Below are positions 25,176 through 32,955 of a stretch of DNA of 33,910 nucleotides, in pieces. Numbering within the stretch: position 1 is the stretch's first letter; every line of letters starts with the position of its first letter. The notes below the pieces were generated by a model, which was not told the origin of the DNA, ran no database searches, and saw nothing but the letters and a program-made list of their open reading frames with translations. A program made the translations under genes and the position numbers. Source of the stretch: CADEGZ01 sp035443705 (lineage in GTDB: Bacteria > Pseudomonadota > Gammaproteobacteria > UBA6186 > Azoamicaceae); NCBI GenBank assembly GCA_035443705.1, contig DAORSV010000007.1:1-33910 (forward strand), given 5' to 3'.

Positions 25176-25636
25176 AGCGGTTTTTTCCTTTTCTGAGGCA
25201 ATATTAAGCAAAACCATTCCCAAAGACCACAACCCAATTTTTTTTGGGATATTTGGAAATGCCAAAAATGAAAGCGAAAAGCAAGCGATAAAGCATATAA
25301 CGAAAGCGAAATACAAATACCCATACCTGCCCAATTTTTCAGAGAGAAGAGTACTATCGTATAAATAAGTAGTGCCGTCGTCATAAGCACAAAGAAAAGA
25401 GAGAGCCTTAGAAAACGCTCAGATTGTTTTGCGATAATGTCCGGAGAGAGCGTCATCCTATCGATGGCTTCCTCAAAGCTTTCGGGGTGTTCGGCCGTTT
25501 TGATGCTGAAAAGACTTTTTGCGCTATTCCAAAAATAGCGGGTTGAATTTAGCAGTGAACTCAAGTCGACCCAGCGATCAACGCGCACATCCACCATATG
25601 ACCTATAACTTTTTTGGTCCCTTTCCAGAGTCCCAT
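25172..25636 (-). CDS. icmV: IcmV, inner-membrane T4BSS protein
   Basis: 154 residues (Legionella 151), upstream of and overlapping dotA as in Legionella. Cytoplasmic N-terminus with KKVIGHMVDVRVDRWVDLSSLLNSTRYFWNSAKSLF, then SFEEAIDRMTLSPD, two TM segments (RLSLFFVLMTTALLIYTIVLFSL and MGICISLSLYALSLAFRFHFW) and a C-terminal segment W-Q-I-S-Q-type ending in basic residues. The order icmV-dotA divergent from icmW-icmX is the conserved Legionella region I arrangement. Confidence 0.92.
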   Translation of the reverse strand: MGLWKGTKKVIGHMVDVRVDRWVDLSSLLNSTRYFWNSAKSLFSIKTAEHPESFEEAIDRMTLSPDIIAKQSERFLRLSLFFVLMTTALLIYTIVLFSLKNWAGMGICISLSLYALSLAFRFHFWHFQISQKKLGCGLWEWFCLILPQKRKKPL

Positions 25637-25774
25637 GCCTCACTCCTCGTCATTATCATTACGTGTCTTCGTTTATGTATGGGTTTGGATAATGCTCTTA
25701 GCGTGTTTCTGGTAAAATCATCTATCTAACGATATCATTATAAATAGGTTTAATGAGTGACGCTAGGAATTCTT
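25637..25774. promoter_or_regulatory. Divergent icmV / icmW intergenic region
   Basis: 138 bp. TATAAA (25739-25744, plus) and its overlapping complement TATAAT (25742-25737, minus) are possible back-to-back -10 elements, but neither has a convincing -35. The element is inferred mainly from the divergent arrangement. I see no clear PmrA or CpxR double box. Confidence 0.35.
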
Positions 25775-26239
25775 ATGCCAGATCTTCATTTAGATGCGTT
25801 GAATGCTTTTTGGGACAGTTATGATCGTCGAACGTTGTATCGGGTGATTGTTGCGCTCGAGCGCGTAGAGCATTGGATGTTAGATAGCATTCCAGCCGTA
25901 GAGGCGGCGCTTATTCAGTTGGGTGAAGCAATGGATCAAGCGAGCGGATTTGAGCTCACGGCCGAAGCAAAAGTGATTCGGGTTTTAGCGAATGCTCGAG
26001 CCAGTAGAGCCTTACGGATCCTCCAAGCACTGGATATTGCAAAACCGGGTTCCGCTTCTCAATTGTTAATGTATGCCGAAGAGGCGAGTACCGAAACCGA
26101 GGGCAAAATCCCCGATCGTTGTGCACAATTGTTTTTAAGGCGTAATTTGGTGTTTGAGCGACTACAATTATTATCACGGGTGTTTGCACCTCAGCGAGTT
26201 TCTTTGATTTTAAAAGCATTGGAACAACAGAGTGAATAG
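25775..26239 (+). CDS. icmW: IcmW, effector chaperone of the coupling complex
   Basis: Cytoplasmic adaptor that pairs with IcmS on DotL. 154 residues (Legionella 151). Signature: MPDLHLDALNAFWDSYDRRTLYRVI, VEHWMLDSIPAVEAALIQLG, ASRALRILQALDIAKPGSASQLLMYAEEAS and LFLRRNLVFERLQLLSRVF. Start at ATG 25775 with TAGGAA about 7 nt upstream; an in-frame GTG at 25757 is unlikely because the MPDL start is conserved. Followed by icmX after 19 nt. Confidence 0.95.
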   Translation: MPDLHLDALNAFWDSYDRRTLYRVIVALERVEHWMLDSIPAVEAALIQLGEAMDQASGFELTAEAKVIRVLANARASRALRILQALDIAKPGSASQLLMYAEEASTETEGKIPDRCAQLFLRRNLVFERLQLLSRVFAPQRVSLILKALEQQSE

Positions 26240-26258
26240 CGTACAAGGAGGTAAAGTA

Positions 26259-27308
26259 ATGGAAACAAATAAAAAGAGAACAGGGCGTTTCGGCGCAGCG
26301 TTATTGACTGTTTGCATCATGGGTATTTTATTTGGCTGGACAGCCTATGCAGAGGATTCACCTGCTGTCGATAAAGATGTGGGAGATGTGGCTCAAAAAG
26401 TACTTACCGGTTCCCCCTTAACAGAACCGCCTCCAGCTCCACCTTTGGGTATTTCAGCGCCACCTGTGCCTCCTGGCATTTTGGATAGGGCAACACATTT
26501 TATGGAGCAATTGAGCGAGGGTGTTCTGTCGTTGATCAATAACAACACAAACAGTGCGTTGTACGGAGCAGGGATAGAAGCCTCTAAAGCAATGGTTGCG
26601 AAACACTTTGATCGTTATTGTGCGGGTCTGGAAACGGGGAATTGTCCTAGCGATCCTTTGCTACAAAATGGGGACATTAAAATCAGTAGCATCCTTTCCG
26701 GAACAGCTTATGATGGTCCTGCGCGTGTACAAGCTGCCCAAGATTATCTCACGAACTTATTTGTGCCTCCCAGCGCGCCATTAGTGGCCAATTTTAGCGG
26801 CGATTTAAAAGACGGTAAGTTGGATGTCGCGACGGTTGTTGGGGATCCCAAATTATTGAAAAAATATACTCAAGCATTATCTGATGAGACAGTGCTCTCT
26901 GCCGCCAGGCAATCGTTTGCGCAGATGATGGCAATGCGAACGGTATCAACCGCAGATGCGGGTAGCATTTCTGAAATGCAGTTAATGGAAGCAGAAGGAA
27001 TTAAGCGATTTATGAGCACAGGTTGGGTGCAAATGATCAAAGATCCAAAGACGACCCCGGCGCAACTTCAGCAAGAAATGGTGGCTATGCAAGCGTATCA
27101 AAACTGGATGGCTTATCAACAATTTAGACAATTGGAGCGCATTGAGGCGTTATTAGCCACTGTCATTGTTCAAAGTGCGCGTACAATGCAGACGATTGGA
27201 ACGAGTCTTCCAACAGCGCCTTCAGCTGCTGAGATCAATAATGCAGCTACGAGTACGGGTGCTGTACCGCCGTCTCCCCAAAGCGCGATCGAAAGCTCGA
27301 GTCCGTAG
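26259..27308 (+). CDS. icmX: IcmX, periplasmic/secreted T4BSS protein
   Basis: TraW-related component. About 349 residues (Legionella IcmX about 466). Signal peptide TGRFGAALLTVCIMGILFGWTAYA, a Pro-rich linker (PPPAPPLGISAPPVPPG), then the globular domain with Cys pair in HFDRYCAGLETGNCPSDPLL and the helical C-terminus MQAYQNWMAYQQFRQLERIEALLATVIVQSARTM, which is the recognisable family part. Start at ATG 26259 with AGGAGG 7 nt upstream; an earlier in-frame GTG at 26232 overlaps icmW and lacks a ribosome site. Confidence 0.92.
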   Translation: METNKKRTGRFGAALLTVCIMGILFGWTAYAEDSPAVDKDVGDVAQKVLTGSPLTEPPPAPPLGISAPPVPPGILDRATHFMEQLSEGVLSLINNNTNSALYGAGIEASKAMVAKHFDRYCAGLETGNCPSDPLLQNGDIKISSILSGTAYDGPARVQAAQDYLTNLFVPPSAPLVANFSGDLKDGKLDVATVVGDPKLLKKYTQALSDETVLSAARQSFAQMMAMRTVSTADAGSISEMQLMEAEGIKRFMSTGWVQMIKDPKTTPAQLQQEMVAMQAYQNWMAYQQFRQLERIEALLATVIVQSARTMQTIGTSLPTAPSAAEINNAATSTGAVPPSPQSAIESSSP

Positions 27309-27321
27309 TAGGAGGAGTGTT

Positions 27322-28803
27322 ATCAAATTAAAACGCCGTGTAACATTCACTAGCTATATTTCTTATTTGTTGTTAGCGATAGGCTTCTGCGTGGCGGGTT
27401 TTGCATTTGTCGACTTATTGCCTGCGATATTGATAAGTGGTGGGATTGTCGGTGGACTTGGTGTGTTGTGTTGTGTGGCAACAGCTTTTGTACATCCGAA
27501 ATCTCTTACAAATTCAATATTGCAGGCTTCGATACTTCAAAAGCCACATTTTAAAATAAAGCAAGTGTGTCGATTATGGTTAGGGCAAATTGTTTTTATT
27601 GGCATGTCTTTTGTTTTATTTCATTTTTTAGAAACCCAAACCCAGCTTAACACGCGCTTATCTTTTGTAGAAACCGGATATATCATGGGAGTATGGCAGC
27701 AGAATCCTTTTGGATTAGGGTTGTTGCCCTTTATTATTTATGCTGTTTTAGGGTTGGGTTTAGCTTATTTTAGCATTTGCCTAGGCGAAAAACCGATTTT
27801 AACGCGGGTTTTTTCGCTGAAGCGGGCTTTTTCGCTAACACAAGCCACGAAGTTTTCGACAAATCTTGCTTTGTTTTGGAAAAATTGTATATGCACCGTG
27901 ATCGAGGTTGTTGTTACATTGACATTGGTGTTTATGTCCACTTTTGCATTATTTTGGCTTTGCGAAACAGTCAATACTTGTTTCGGATGGGATTCGCTTT
28001 TTAGAGTGCCTTTGCGGACATTGTTTATTTTGGGATTGATGCTGTTCGTTTTTAGAAAAATTAATAAACAACTGATTGAGTGGATGAGTAAACATCAGGT
28101 TTCTGTTGGGCAAATCCTGATAATTTATATTCTGACTTTTGCGCTATTTTTATTGTGGTTGCATGCCGCTGGCGATTGGCTAACGTCAGTAATGCCGGCA
28201 CCATTGCCTAATTCAGAAAAAAGTTATTTTGCAGGGATGTTTAATGAAAAATCATTACATGTGAGAATTCAGTATTTGATTTGGGGGTGGTGGAGTATTT
28301 GGATCCCCTGGATGGCATCGTTAGTCGCGCGTTCAGCGATTGATTGTTCAATACCACGGGCTTTAATACAGGCGCTCTTATTACCCGTGATAGTCTTTTG
28401 TTTTTGCATGCAATATCAGGATCTCGTCGATTGGACTTTGATATATGCAGGGCTTCAATTACCAGCTATCCAATTGCTCGTGCTATTCGGCATATTTTTC
28501 TGTCTGTGGGTAATGTGTGGCGAAATGCGAACGATGGGTGATGTTTTAAGAGGTGACATGTTACCCATGGGGCGTGTCTCAAATCGTCCCTTAACTCGCT
28601 GGATGACTGTTCTGATATTTTGGTTAACCTGCTATATTCCGAGTGAATTTATCTTGGGATGGTTGCCCATGCAGTTTAGCGTTACCTTTCTCGGATTATT
28701 TATGAACATCGCGGTGGTGATTTTTATCGGGATATGGGGTGTGTCGTTATTTAACCTCACTCGCCTTGCGGGTAGCCTCTCGTGTGAAACGGGAGAGAGG
28801 TAA
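27322..28803 (+). CDS. BCCT-like multi-pass membrane protein, probable ATC start
   Basis: About 494 residues with some 10-12 hydrophobic segments. Two stretches recall the betaine/carnitine/choline transporter (BCCT) family: FGLGLLPFIIYAVLGLGLAYFS, like the HWGxHPWAIYxxxGLxLAYF segment, and WGWWSIWIPWMASLVARS, like the YWAWWxxWxPFVGxFIARIS segment. The glycine motif (GMGIG in active members) is here GMSFV, so transport activity is doubtful. Start: a strong GGAGG (27311-27315) is 6 nt before ATC (27322); no ATG, GTG or TTG lies at the right place in this frame. The frame is open upstream to a TTG at 27166, but those residues are Arg-rich shadow sequence of icmX. Follows icmX directly, so co-transcribed. 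Confidence 0.72.
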   Translation: MKLKRRVTFTSYISYLLLAIGFCVAGFAFVDLLPAILISGGIVGGLGVLCCVATAFVHPKSLTNSILQASILQKPHFKIKQVCRLWLGQIVFIGMSFVLFHFLETQTQLNTRLSFVETGYIMGVWQQNPFGLGLLPFIIYAVLGLGLAYFSICLGEKPILTRVFSLKRAFSLTQATKFSTNLALFWKNCICTVIEVVVTLTLVFMSTFALFWLCETVNTCFGWDSLFRVPLRTLFILGLMLFVFRKINKQLIEWMSKHQVSVGQILIIYILTFALFLLWLHAAGDWLTSVMPAPLPNSEKSYFAGMFNEKSLHVRIQYLIWGWWSIWIPWMASLVARSAIDCSIPRALIQALLLPVIVFCFCMQYQDLVDWTLIYAGLQLPAIQLLVLFGIFFCLWVMCGEMRTMGDVLRGDMLPMGRVSNRPLTRWMTVLIFWLTCYIPSEFILGWLPMQFSVTFLGLFMNIAVVIFIGIWGVSLFNLTRLAGSLSCETGER

Positions 28804-28821
28804 CTGTAAAATGCTGTCAAT

Positions 28822-29640
28822 TCAGGTTCGCTTTTTGCCAGGCCCTCGAGTTCCAGCCGTAGGATCCAGCGTAGGTTCGATTGTGCGACGCAAATTCTGT
28901 TGACGCCTAAATTCGGTTGAATCTTTGGGTGTGATTGCGACGTTGGCATCCAAAAGCTCGTATTGTTTAGTTAAATCTTCTTTAAGCTGCTTAAATTGTC
29001 CTTCAGATTGTTTACGCCAGGTATCGAAATCTAAAAAGCGCGTAAGGGGTTTTTGCGAATTAAAAATGTGTTTTAATTGTTGTGCCATGCGTTCAATGGT
29101 TGTTAAGTCTAAATTTAATTTGGCGGCAATATAGGTTAAAGAATCGGTACAGCCCATCAAGTACCAGCATTGCATCCAAATATTAATGGGTGGCTCTCCC
29201 GCTTCTAAGGGTGTACCCGAGTCGTCATTAAACTCGAATAAGCATTCTAAGCATCGGTAGCGGTGATTATGGGGCGATTGCGAAGGTAACTGGGCTAGGC
29301 GTTTAAGATTTATTGAGCTGCAGTTAGGACACTGGATATTGGAATGCCAGCGTTCTTGCCGAACCGTCTCGAAGGACTCTGCAATACCAACGATTTCTTT
29401 GATTTCTGTTGCGCGTAAGTCGGGCTTTTCTTCTTTAGGTTCTGCCATCCGGGCTTTTAATGCAATTAAATGTTCTAAGATATCGTTGCTTTGTAAATAT
29501 TCTGTTTCTGCTTCTACATAGGTGTTCAGCGCAGATTCTTTTGCTTCGGTTGTGAGAGTGTTTTTTTTTGTAACAGCAACATCGTTGTCTAATGAAACAG
29601 GCGTATTAAATTTTTTCCAAAGATCACTCAAAAAAGTCAT
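28822..29640 (-). CDS. Zinc-ribbon/HTH protein derived from a transposase DNA-binding region
   Basis: 272 residues. Residues 104-145 form a zinc ribbon (CPNC at 104-107, RYRCLEC at 127-133) followed by FEFNDDSGTPLEAGEPPINIWMQ and a predicted HTH (YIAAKLNLDLTTIERM, about 170-185). This order closely resembles the N-terminal DNA-binding part of IS1595/IS1-like transposases (zinc ribbon, T-G-T-P-L, W, HTH). No DDE catalytic domain follows; instead there is an acidic N-terminal helix region and a basic C-terminal tail (RGPGKKRT). I therefore read it as a domesticated or repurposed DNA-binding protein (inference). Convergent with the BCCT-like gene and downstream of the recombinase-like gene by 51 nt, probably one unit. 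Confidence 0.72.
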   Translation of the reverse strand: MTFLSDLWKKFNTPVSLDNDVAVTKKNTLTTEAKESALNTYVEAETEYLQSNDILEHLIALKARMAEPKEEKPDLRATEIKEIVGIAESFETVRQERWHSNIQCPNCSSINLKRLAQLPSQSPHNHRYRCLECLFEFNDDSGTPLEAGEPPINIWMQCWYLMGCTDSLTYIAAKLNLDLTTIERMAQQLKHIFNSQKPLTRFLDFDTWRKQSEGQFKQLKEDLTKQYELLDANVAITPKDSTEFRRQQNLRRTIEPTLDPTAGTRGPGKKRT

Positions 29641-29691
29641 AGCGTGATTCCATTCGCCTTACCGAGAGCCTTAGGCCAGATTCGCTTTTGG

Positions 29692-31107
29692 CTATGCCAT
29701 TAAGGCGTTTTCTTTACATACTTCTACAGTTTCTGCTTTTTGTAGATGTGGCCAATGTTGCGCTTCTCGAGCAAGGGTATCTAGCAGTTGAATATCCTCT
29801 TCTTTCAGTTCGCGAAAGAGTTGCATTAATTGAACAACAGGTTCTGCTAATCCCGCATTTTCTAAATTGCGGTGACTATGCGTTTCTAATTTTAAGACTT
29901 TGGCCAATTGTTCAATATGACCTTTAATAATTTTTAAATAAACGGGCATATGTTTCGCAGCCGATTCAAAGGCACCGGCAAGAGAGCGGGGGCCTGCCAA
30001 TACATTCGCGCTTGACCCAAAAGAAAGCAGGGTTTGTTTAAGGTGATGAACCTCAGATAGCTTTTGTTTGTCAGCGTGTGCATTCGTTGAGTGGATGTCA
30101 CTTAGAAGCGCATCATTTTCTAAAACAGGCATGCCCGCTTCTGCGAGTTCCCGTATCATGTCGTGAGGACTTAAATCGCAACGTTGATATTCATGTAGTA
30201 TGGGCAGTACTCCTAGCACAAAGCGATTGATCAGCGTGATGTCTTTAATTTGCTGGATCCGATCTTGTAATTTTTTAACCTGAGATTCATCCCAGAGCGG
30301 GGGTTTTAGAGGTGTAATGGCTTTAGCATTTAATGCCTCTGCGATGTCGGTTGAGGTTAAAGCATTTGTATCCCATTCAGCGCTGAGGCTTTTAACTTCA
30401 GTTGCGATTTCATTCAGGCGTACGCGATCTAAAACTTTTTGCAGTTGGCTCAATACCCATTTCCCACCTTCGGGTGCCGTAAAGCCTTCTTCATTTAAGG
30501 TCTTAACCATGTGTCTTTGAGAATACCCTTTACGACGATAATCTTGAATAATCAGTTGGAGCAAGAATGCAAATACGATGGCTGTATCTATCTTGGGTTT
30601 GTTGACTTTGCTGATTACCTCTGCTGCATTTGGATTACCCGATTTTGCAGTCGTCATTTTTAAACCTTCACGGATCAGTTGACCATGCAGATTTTTTTGC
30701 ACTTTAGCATGCTGGCTTAAAGCTTCGAGAATGGTTTGGTTTACAAACGGCTGGTCAAGACAATGAAAAGCCACATTAGACGTTAATAGGCGTTGCGTAA
30801 ATGATTCATTACTGGCCAGCGTGCCCAATTCTGTTATTAGCAAAGATGCTCCCTTTTGACGGCAAGTGTCCAAGGCTTTTTGCAGTTCGGGCCACTTAGC
30901 GTTTCGTCGATTCTCAAGGATTTCTGTATAGCTGCTCACCAATTCTTTGGGTGGCTGCTGTGCATTTAAAAATTCCCAAACCGCTTTATTGTTTGATCCG
31001 GGTTCTTGGGGTTTAGGTACGCTGAAACCGGCGTTATTGTTAGATTTCTCGCTTCCCTTTTGCTGTGGTGCAATATTATATACAACGTATAGCATTGATT
31101 CTGACAC
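29692..31107 (-). CDS. Catalytically inert serine-recombinase-like protein with duplicated C-terminal module
   Basis: 471 residues, GTG start with GGAG 7 nt upstream. Residues 65-79 (ENRRNAKWPELQKAL), 88-99, 124-147 and GNPN (157-160) follow the resolvase/invertase fold. The N-terminal strand reads YVVYNI where active enzymes have Y-x-R-V-S, and the K-L-D-R-L-x-R motif is E-L-G-T-L-A-S, so the catalytic Ser and Arg are absent. Residues 194-228 (GYSQRHMVKTLNEEGF...) are the C-terminal DNA-binding module typical of these recombinases; residues 249-283 align with it without gaps (shared L-N, T, W, S-Q, K, D-R), a tandem duplication. The remaining 180 residues are helical and unrecognised. Likely a DNA-binding protein, not a recombinase. 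Confidence 0.75.
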   Translation of the reverse strand: MSESMLYVVYNIAPQQKGSEKSNNNAGFSVPKPQEPGSNNKAVWEFLNAQQPPKELVSSYTEILENRRNAKWPELQKALDTCRQKGASLLITELGTLASNESFTQRLLTSNVAFHCLDQPFVNQTILEALSQHAKVQKNLHGQLIREGLKMTTAKSGNPNAAEVISKVNKPKIDTAIVFAFLLQLIIQDYRRKGYSQRHMVKTLNEEGFTAPEGGKWVLSQLQKVLDRVRLNEIATEVKSLSAEWDTNALTSTDIAEALNAKAITPLKPPLWDESQVKKLQDRIQQIKDITLINRFVLGVLPILHEYQRCDLSPHDMIRELAEAGMPVLENDALLSDIHSTNAHADKQKLSEVHHLKQTLLSFGSSANVLAGPRSLAGAFESAAKHMPVYLKIIKGHIEQLAKVLKLETHSHRNLENAGLAEPVVQLMQLFRELKEEDIQLLDTLAREAQHWPHLQKAETVEVCKENALMA

Positions 31108-31168
31108 GTTTTTACTCCACTGATTTTGTTGATCCGTAGACCAAAAGTAGATCGCCGAAGCCGAACAG

Positions 31169-31966
31169 TCAAGAAAAAAATGCCTTTTCTTCTGAACGCA
31201 GCGTTAAAACTTCGACGCCGGTCTCTGTTACAAGCACCGTATGCTCCCATTGTGCAGATAAACTGCGGTCTTTGGAAACCACTGTCCAGTGGTCTCCTAG
31301 TAAGGTCACAAACCGTTTTCCAGCGTTGATCATCGGTTCGATCGTAAAAGTCATGCCGGCTTCTAACGAAATCCCCGTTCCGGCAACGCCATAATGTAAA
31401 ACCTGCAATGCTTCCTCGTGAAATTCTGTACCGATACCATGCCCACAATATTCACGTACGACTGAATACTGATTTGATTCTGCATGTTTTTGAATGATAG
31501 CACCCAAATCCCCCAGTTTTGCACCTGGCTTAACAGCTTTAATTGCAAGATAAAGACATTCTTGCGTTATGCGCGTTAAACGTTTAGGCAAAATGGCGCA
31601 TTCTCCCACCAAAAACATTTTGCTCGTATCTCCATGATAGCCGTCTTTGATAACAGTCACATCAATGTTGAGTATATCGCCAGATTTTAATTTTCGATCG
31701 TTTGGGATACCGTGGCAAACAACATGGTTAACTGATGTACAGACAGATTTTGGAAAAGGCGTAATGCCACCGCCACGATAGTTTAAGCAGGCTGGAATAG
31801 CATTTTGTTCGTTGACTATATAATTATGACAAATATCGTTTAATTCGAGCGTCGTCACCCCGGCCTTAACATGGGGCTCTATTATTTCGAGCACCTCTGC
31901 AGCCAGCCTACCCGCCACGCGCATTTTTACAATTTCATCATCGCTTTTGATTTTAATGTGAGACAA
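31169..31966 (-). CDS. map: Methionine aminopeptidase, type I
   Basis: Removes the initiator Met from nascent proteins; cytoplasmic dinuclear metalloenzyme. 265 residues, usual for bacteria. Metal ligands are all visible: Asp in LNIDVTV, Asp in HGDTSKMF, His in EYCGHGIG, Glu in FTIEPMI and Glu in QWEHTVLV; the substrate His is in VVCHGIPN. The start appears to be TTG (31966; TTG TCT CAC ATT), with AAGGA 10 nt upstream; no ATG is available before residue 15. Divergent from rpsB as in many gammaproteobacteria. Confidence 0.95.
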   Translation of the reverse strand: MSHIKIKSDDEIVKMRVAGRLAAEVLEIIEPHVKAGVTTLELNDICHNYIVNEQNAIPACLNYRGGGITPFPKSVCTSVNHVVCHGIPNDRKLKSGDILNIDVTVIKDGYHGDTSKMFLVGECAILPKRLTRITQECLYLAIKAVKPGAKLGDLGAIIQKHAESNQYSVVREYCGHGIGTEFHEEALQVLHYGVAGTGISLEAGMTFTIEPMINAGKRFVTLLGDHWTVVSKDRSLSAQWEHTVLVTETGVEVLTLRSEEKAFFS

Positions 31967-31981
31967 AAGTTAGCGTCCTTA

Positions 31982-32011
31982 TTGCCAGTTAGAGCTTTAC
32001 CATGTTATAAC
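31982..32011 (+). promoter_or_regulatory. Probable rpsB-tsf promoter with extended -10
   Basis: TTGCCA (31982-31987), 18-nt spacer, TG at 32003-32004, TATAAC (32006-32011). Predicted start near 32018 gives a leader of about 150 nt before rpsB, consistent with the long regulatory rpsB leaders of gammaproteobacteria. Confidence 0.6.
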
Positions 32012-32017
32012 GCTTCT

Positions 32018-32168
32018 TCTCCAGTGTCTAGAAACGTTTTCTAGAGGCGAGGTAATTACACACATGCATCGTCACATGATCTTGGGTGCCAGGCAGGTTT
32101 TTAGAAACATGCAGGGTTGGATTATGGGATGCATGGAGGCTTAACCCTAAAACTTATAGGAGTTCGAT
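32018..32168 (+). promoter_or_regulatory. rpsB mRNA leader, candidate S2 autoregulatory region
   Basis: Contains hairpin TCTAGAAA (32027-32034) - CGT - TTTCTAGA (32038-32045) and further GC-containing segments around 32090-32160 that may fold. In E. coli and relatives S2 represses rpsB-tsf through a conserved leader; I infer the same here from length and position, not from a verified structure match. Confidence 0.4.
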
Positions 32169-32951
32169 ATGACTATTTCGGTGAGTATGCGTGAAATGTT
32201 AGAGGCCGGCGTCCATTTCGGTCATTTAACTCGCTTTCGCGACCCTAGCATGATCCCATACATTTATTGTATTCAAAACGGGGTTCACATTATTAATTTA
32301 GAAAAGACCCTTCCGTTGTTTCGTCAAGCCCTTAAATTTGTTCAGAAGATTGCTTCTAAAAATGGAAAAATTTTGTTTGTGGGTACGAAGCGTTCTGCAA
32401 AAGTGCTTGTCGCAGAATATGCGCAAAAATGTGGAATGCCCTATGTGGATCACCGTTGGCTGGGCGGCGCACTCACCAATTATAAAACCATCAAGCAATC
32501 TGTTCGTCGGCTGAAGGATTTAGAAGCCATGCGTCAAGACGGAACTTTAAAACAATTAACAAAAAAAGAAGGTTTGCGCTTGATGCGAGAATTAGAAAAA
32601 TTAGAGCGAGGTATCGGCGGGATTAAAGAAATGGGTGGATTACCCGATGCCATTTTTGTACTCGATGTGGGCAATGAAAAAATTGCGATTAAAGAAGCGA
32701 ATTGTTTGAGTATTCCCATTATTGGTGTTGTCGATACTAACCATAATCCTGCAGGTGTAGATTATCCGATTCCGGGTAATGATGACGCGATGCGTGCGAT
32801 TGAATTGTATCTTAAGAGTGTGGCAGATACCATTTTGTTTGCAAAGCAATCTGAAAAAAATGCGTTAAGTGCCAAATTTACAGAAGAATTTATTGAGGTG
32901 GATGAAACCATCGAGAGAAGTCTTGATTCTAAAAACAGCGCAGAAGGTTAA
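32169..32951 (+). CDS. rpsB: Ribosomal protein uS2
   Basis: Small-subunit protein S2. 260 residues (E. coli 241). Signatures: MREMLEAGVHFGHLTRFRDPSMIPYIY, FVGTKRSAKVLVAEYA, YVDHRWLGGALTNYKTIKQSVRRL, DAIFVLDVGNEKIAIKEA and IPIIGVVDTNHNPAGVDYPIPGNDDAMRAIELY. AGGAG is 6 nt before the ATG. tsf follows after 4 nt, the conserved operon. Confidence 0.98.
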   Translation: MTISVSMREMLEAGVHFGHLTRFRDPSMIPYIYCIQNGVHIINLEKTLPLFRQALKFVQKIASKNGKILFVGTKRSAKVLVAEYAQKCGMPYVDHRWLGGALTNYKTIKQSVRRLKDLEAMRQDGTLKQLTKKEGLRLMRELEKLERGIGGIKEMGGLPDAIFVLDVGNEKIAIKEANCLSIPIIGVVDTNHNPAGVDYPIPGNDDAMRAIELYLKSVADTILFAKQSEKNALSAKFTEEFIEVDETIERSLDSKNSAEG

Positions 32952-32955
32952 ACAT

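Noticed and set aside
25176..25334. N-terminal extension of dotA.
   Set aside because: Overlaps icmV; the signal peptide begins at 25175 with an ATGA overlap.
27166..27321. Upstream extension of the BCCT-like gene to a TTG within icmX.
   Set aside because: The added residues are Arg/Leu-rich shadow sequence of icmX, with no ribosome site; the strong GGAGG is at 27311.
32869..32955. N-terminal extension of tsf into rpsB.
   Set aside because: EF-Ts begins conserved at MTITAAQVKELR; the extension overlaps certain rpsB codons.
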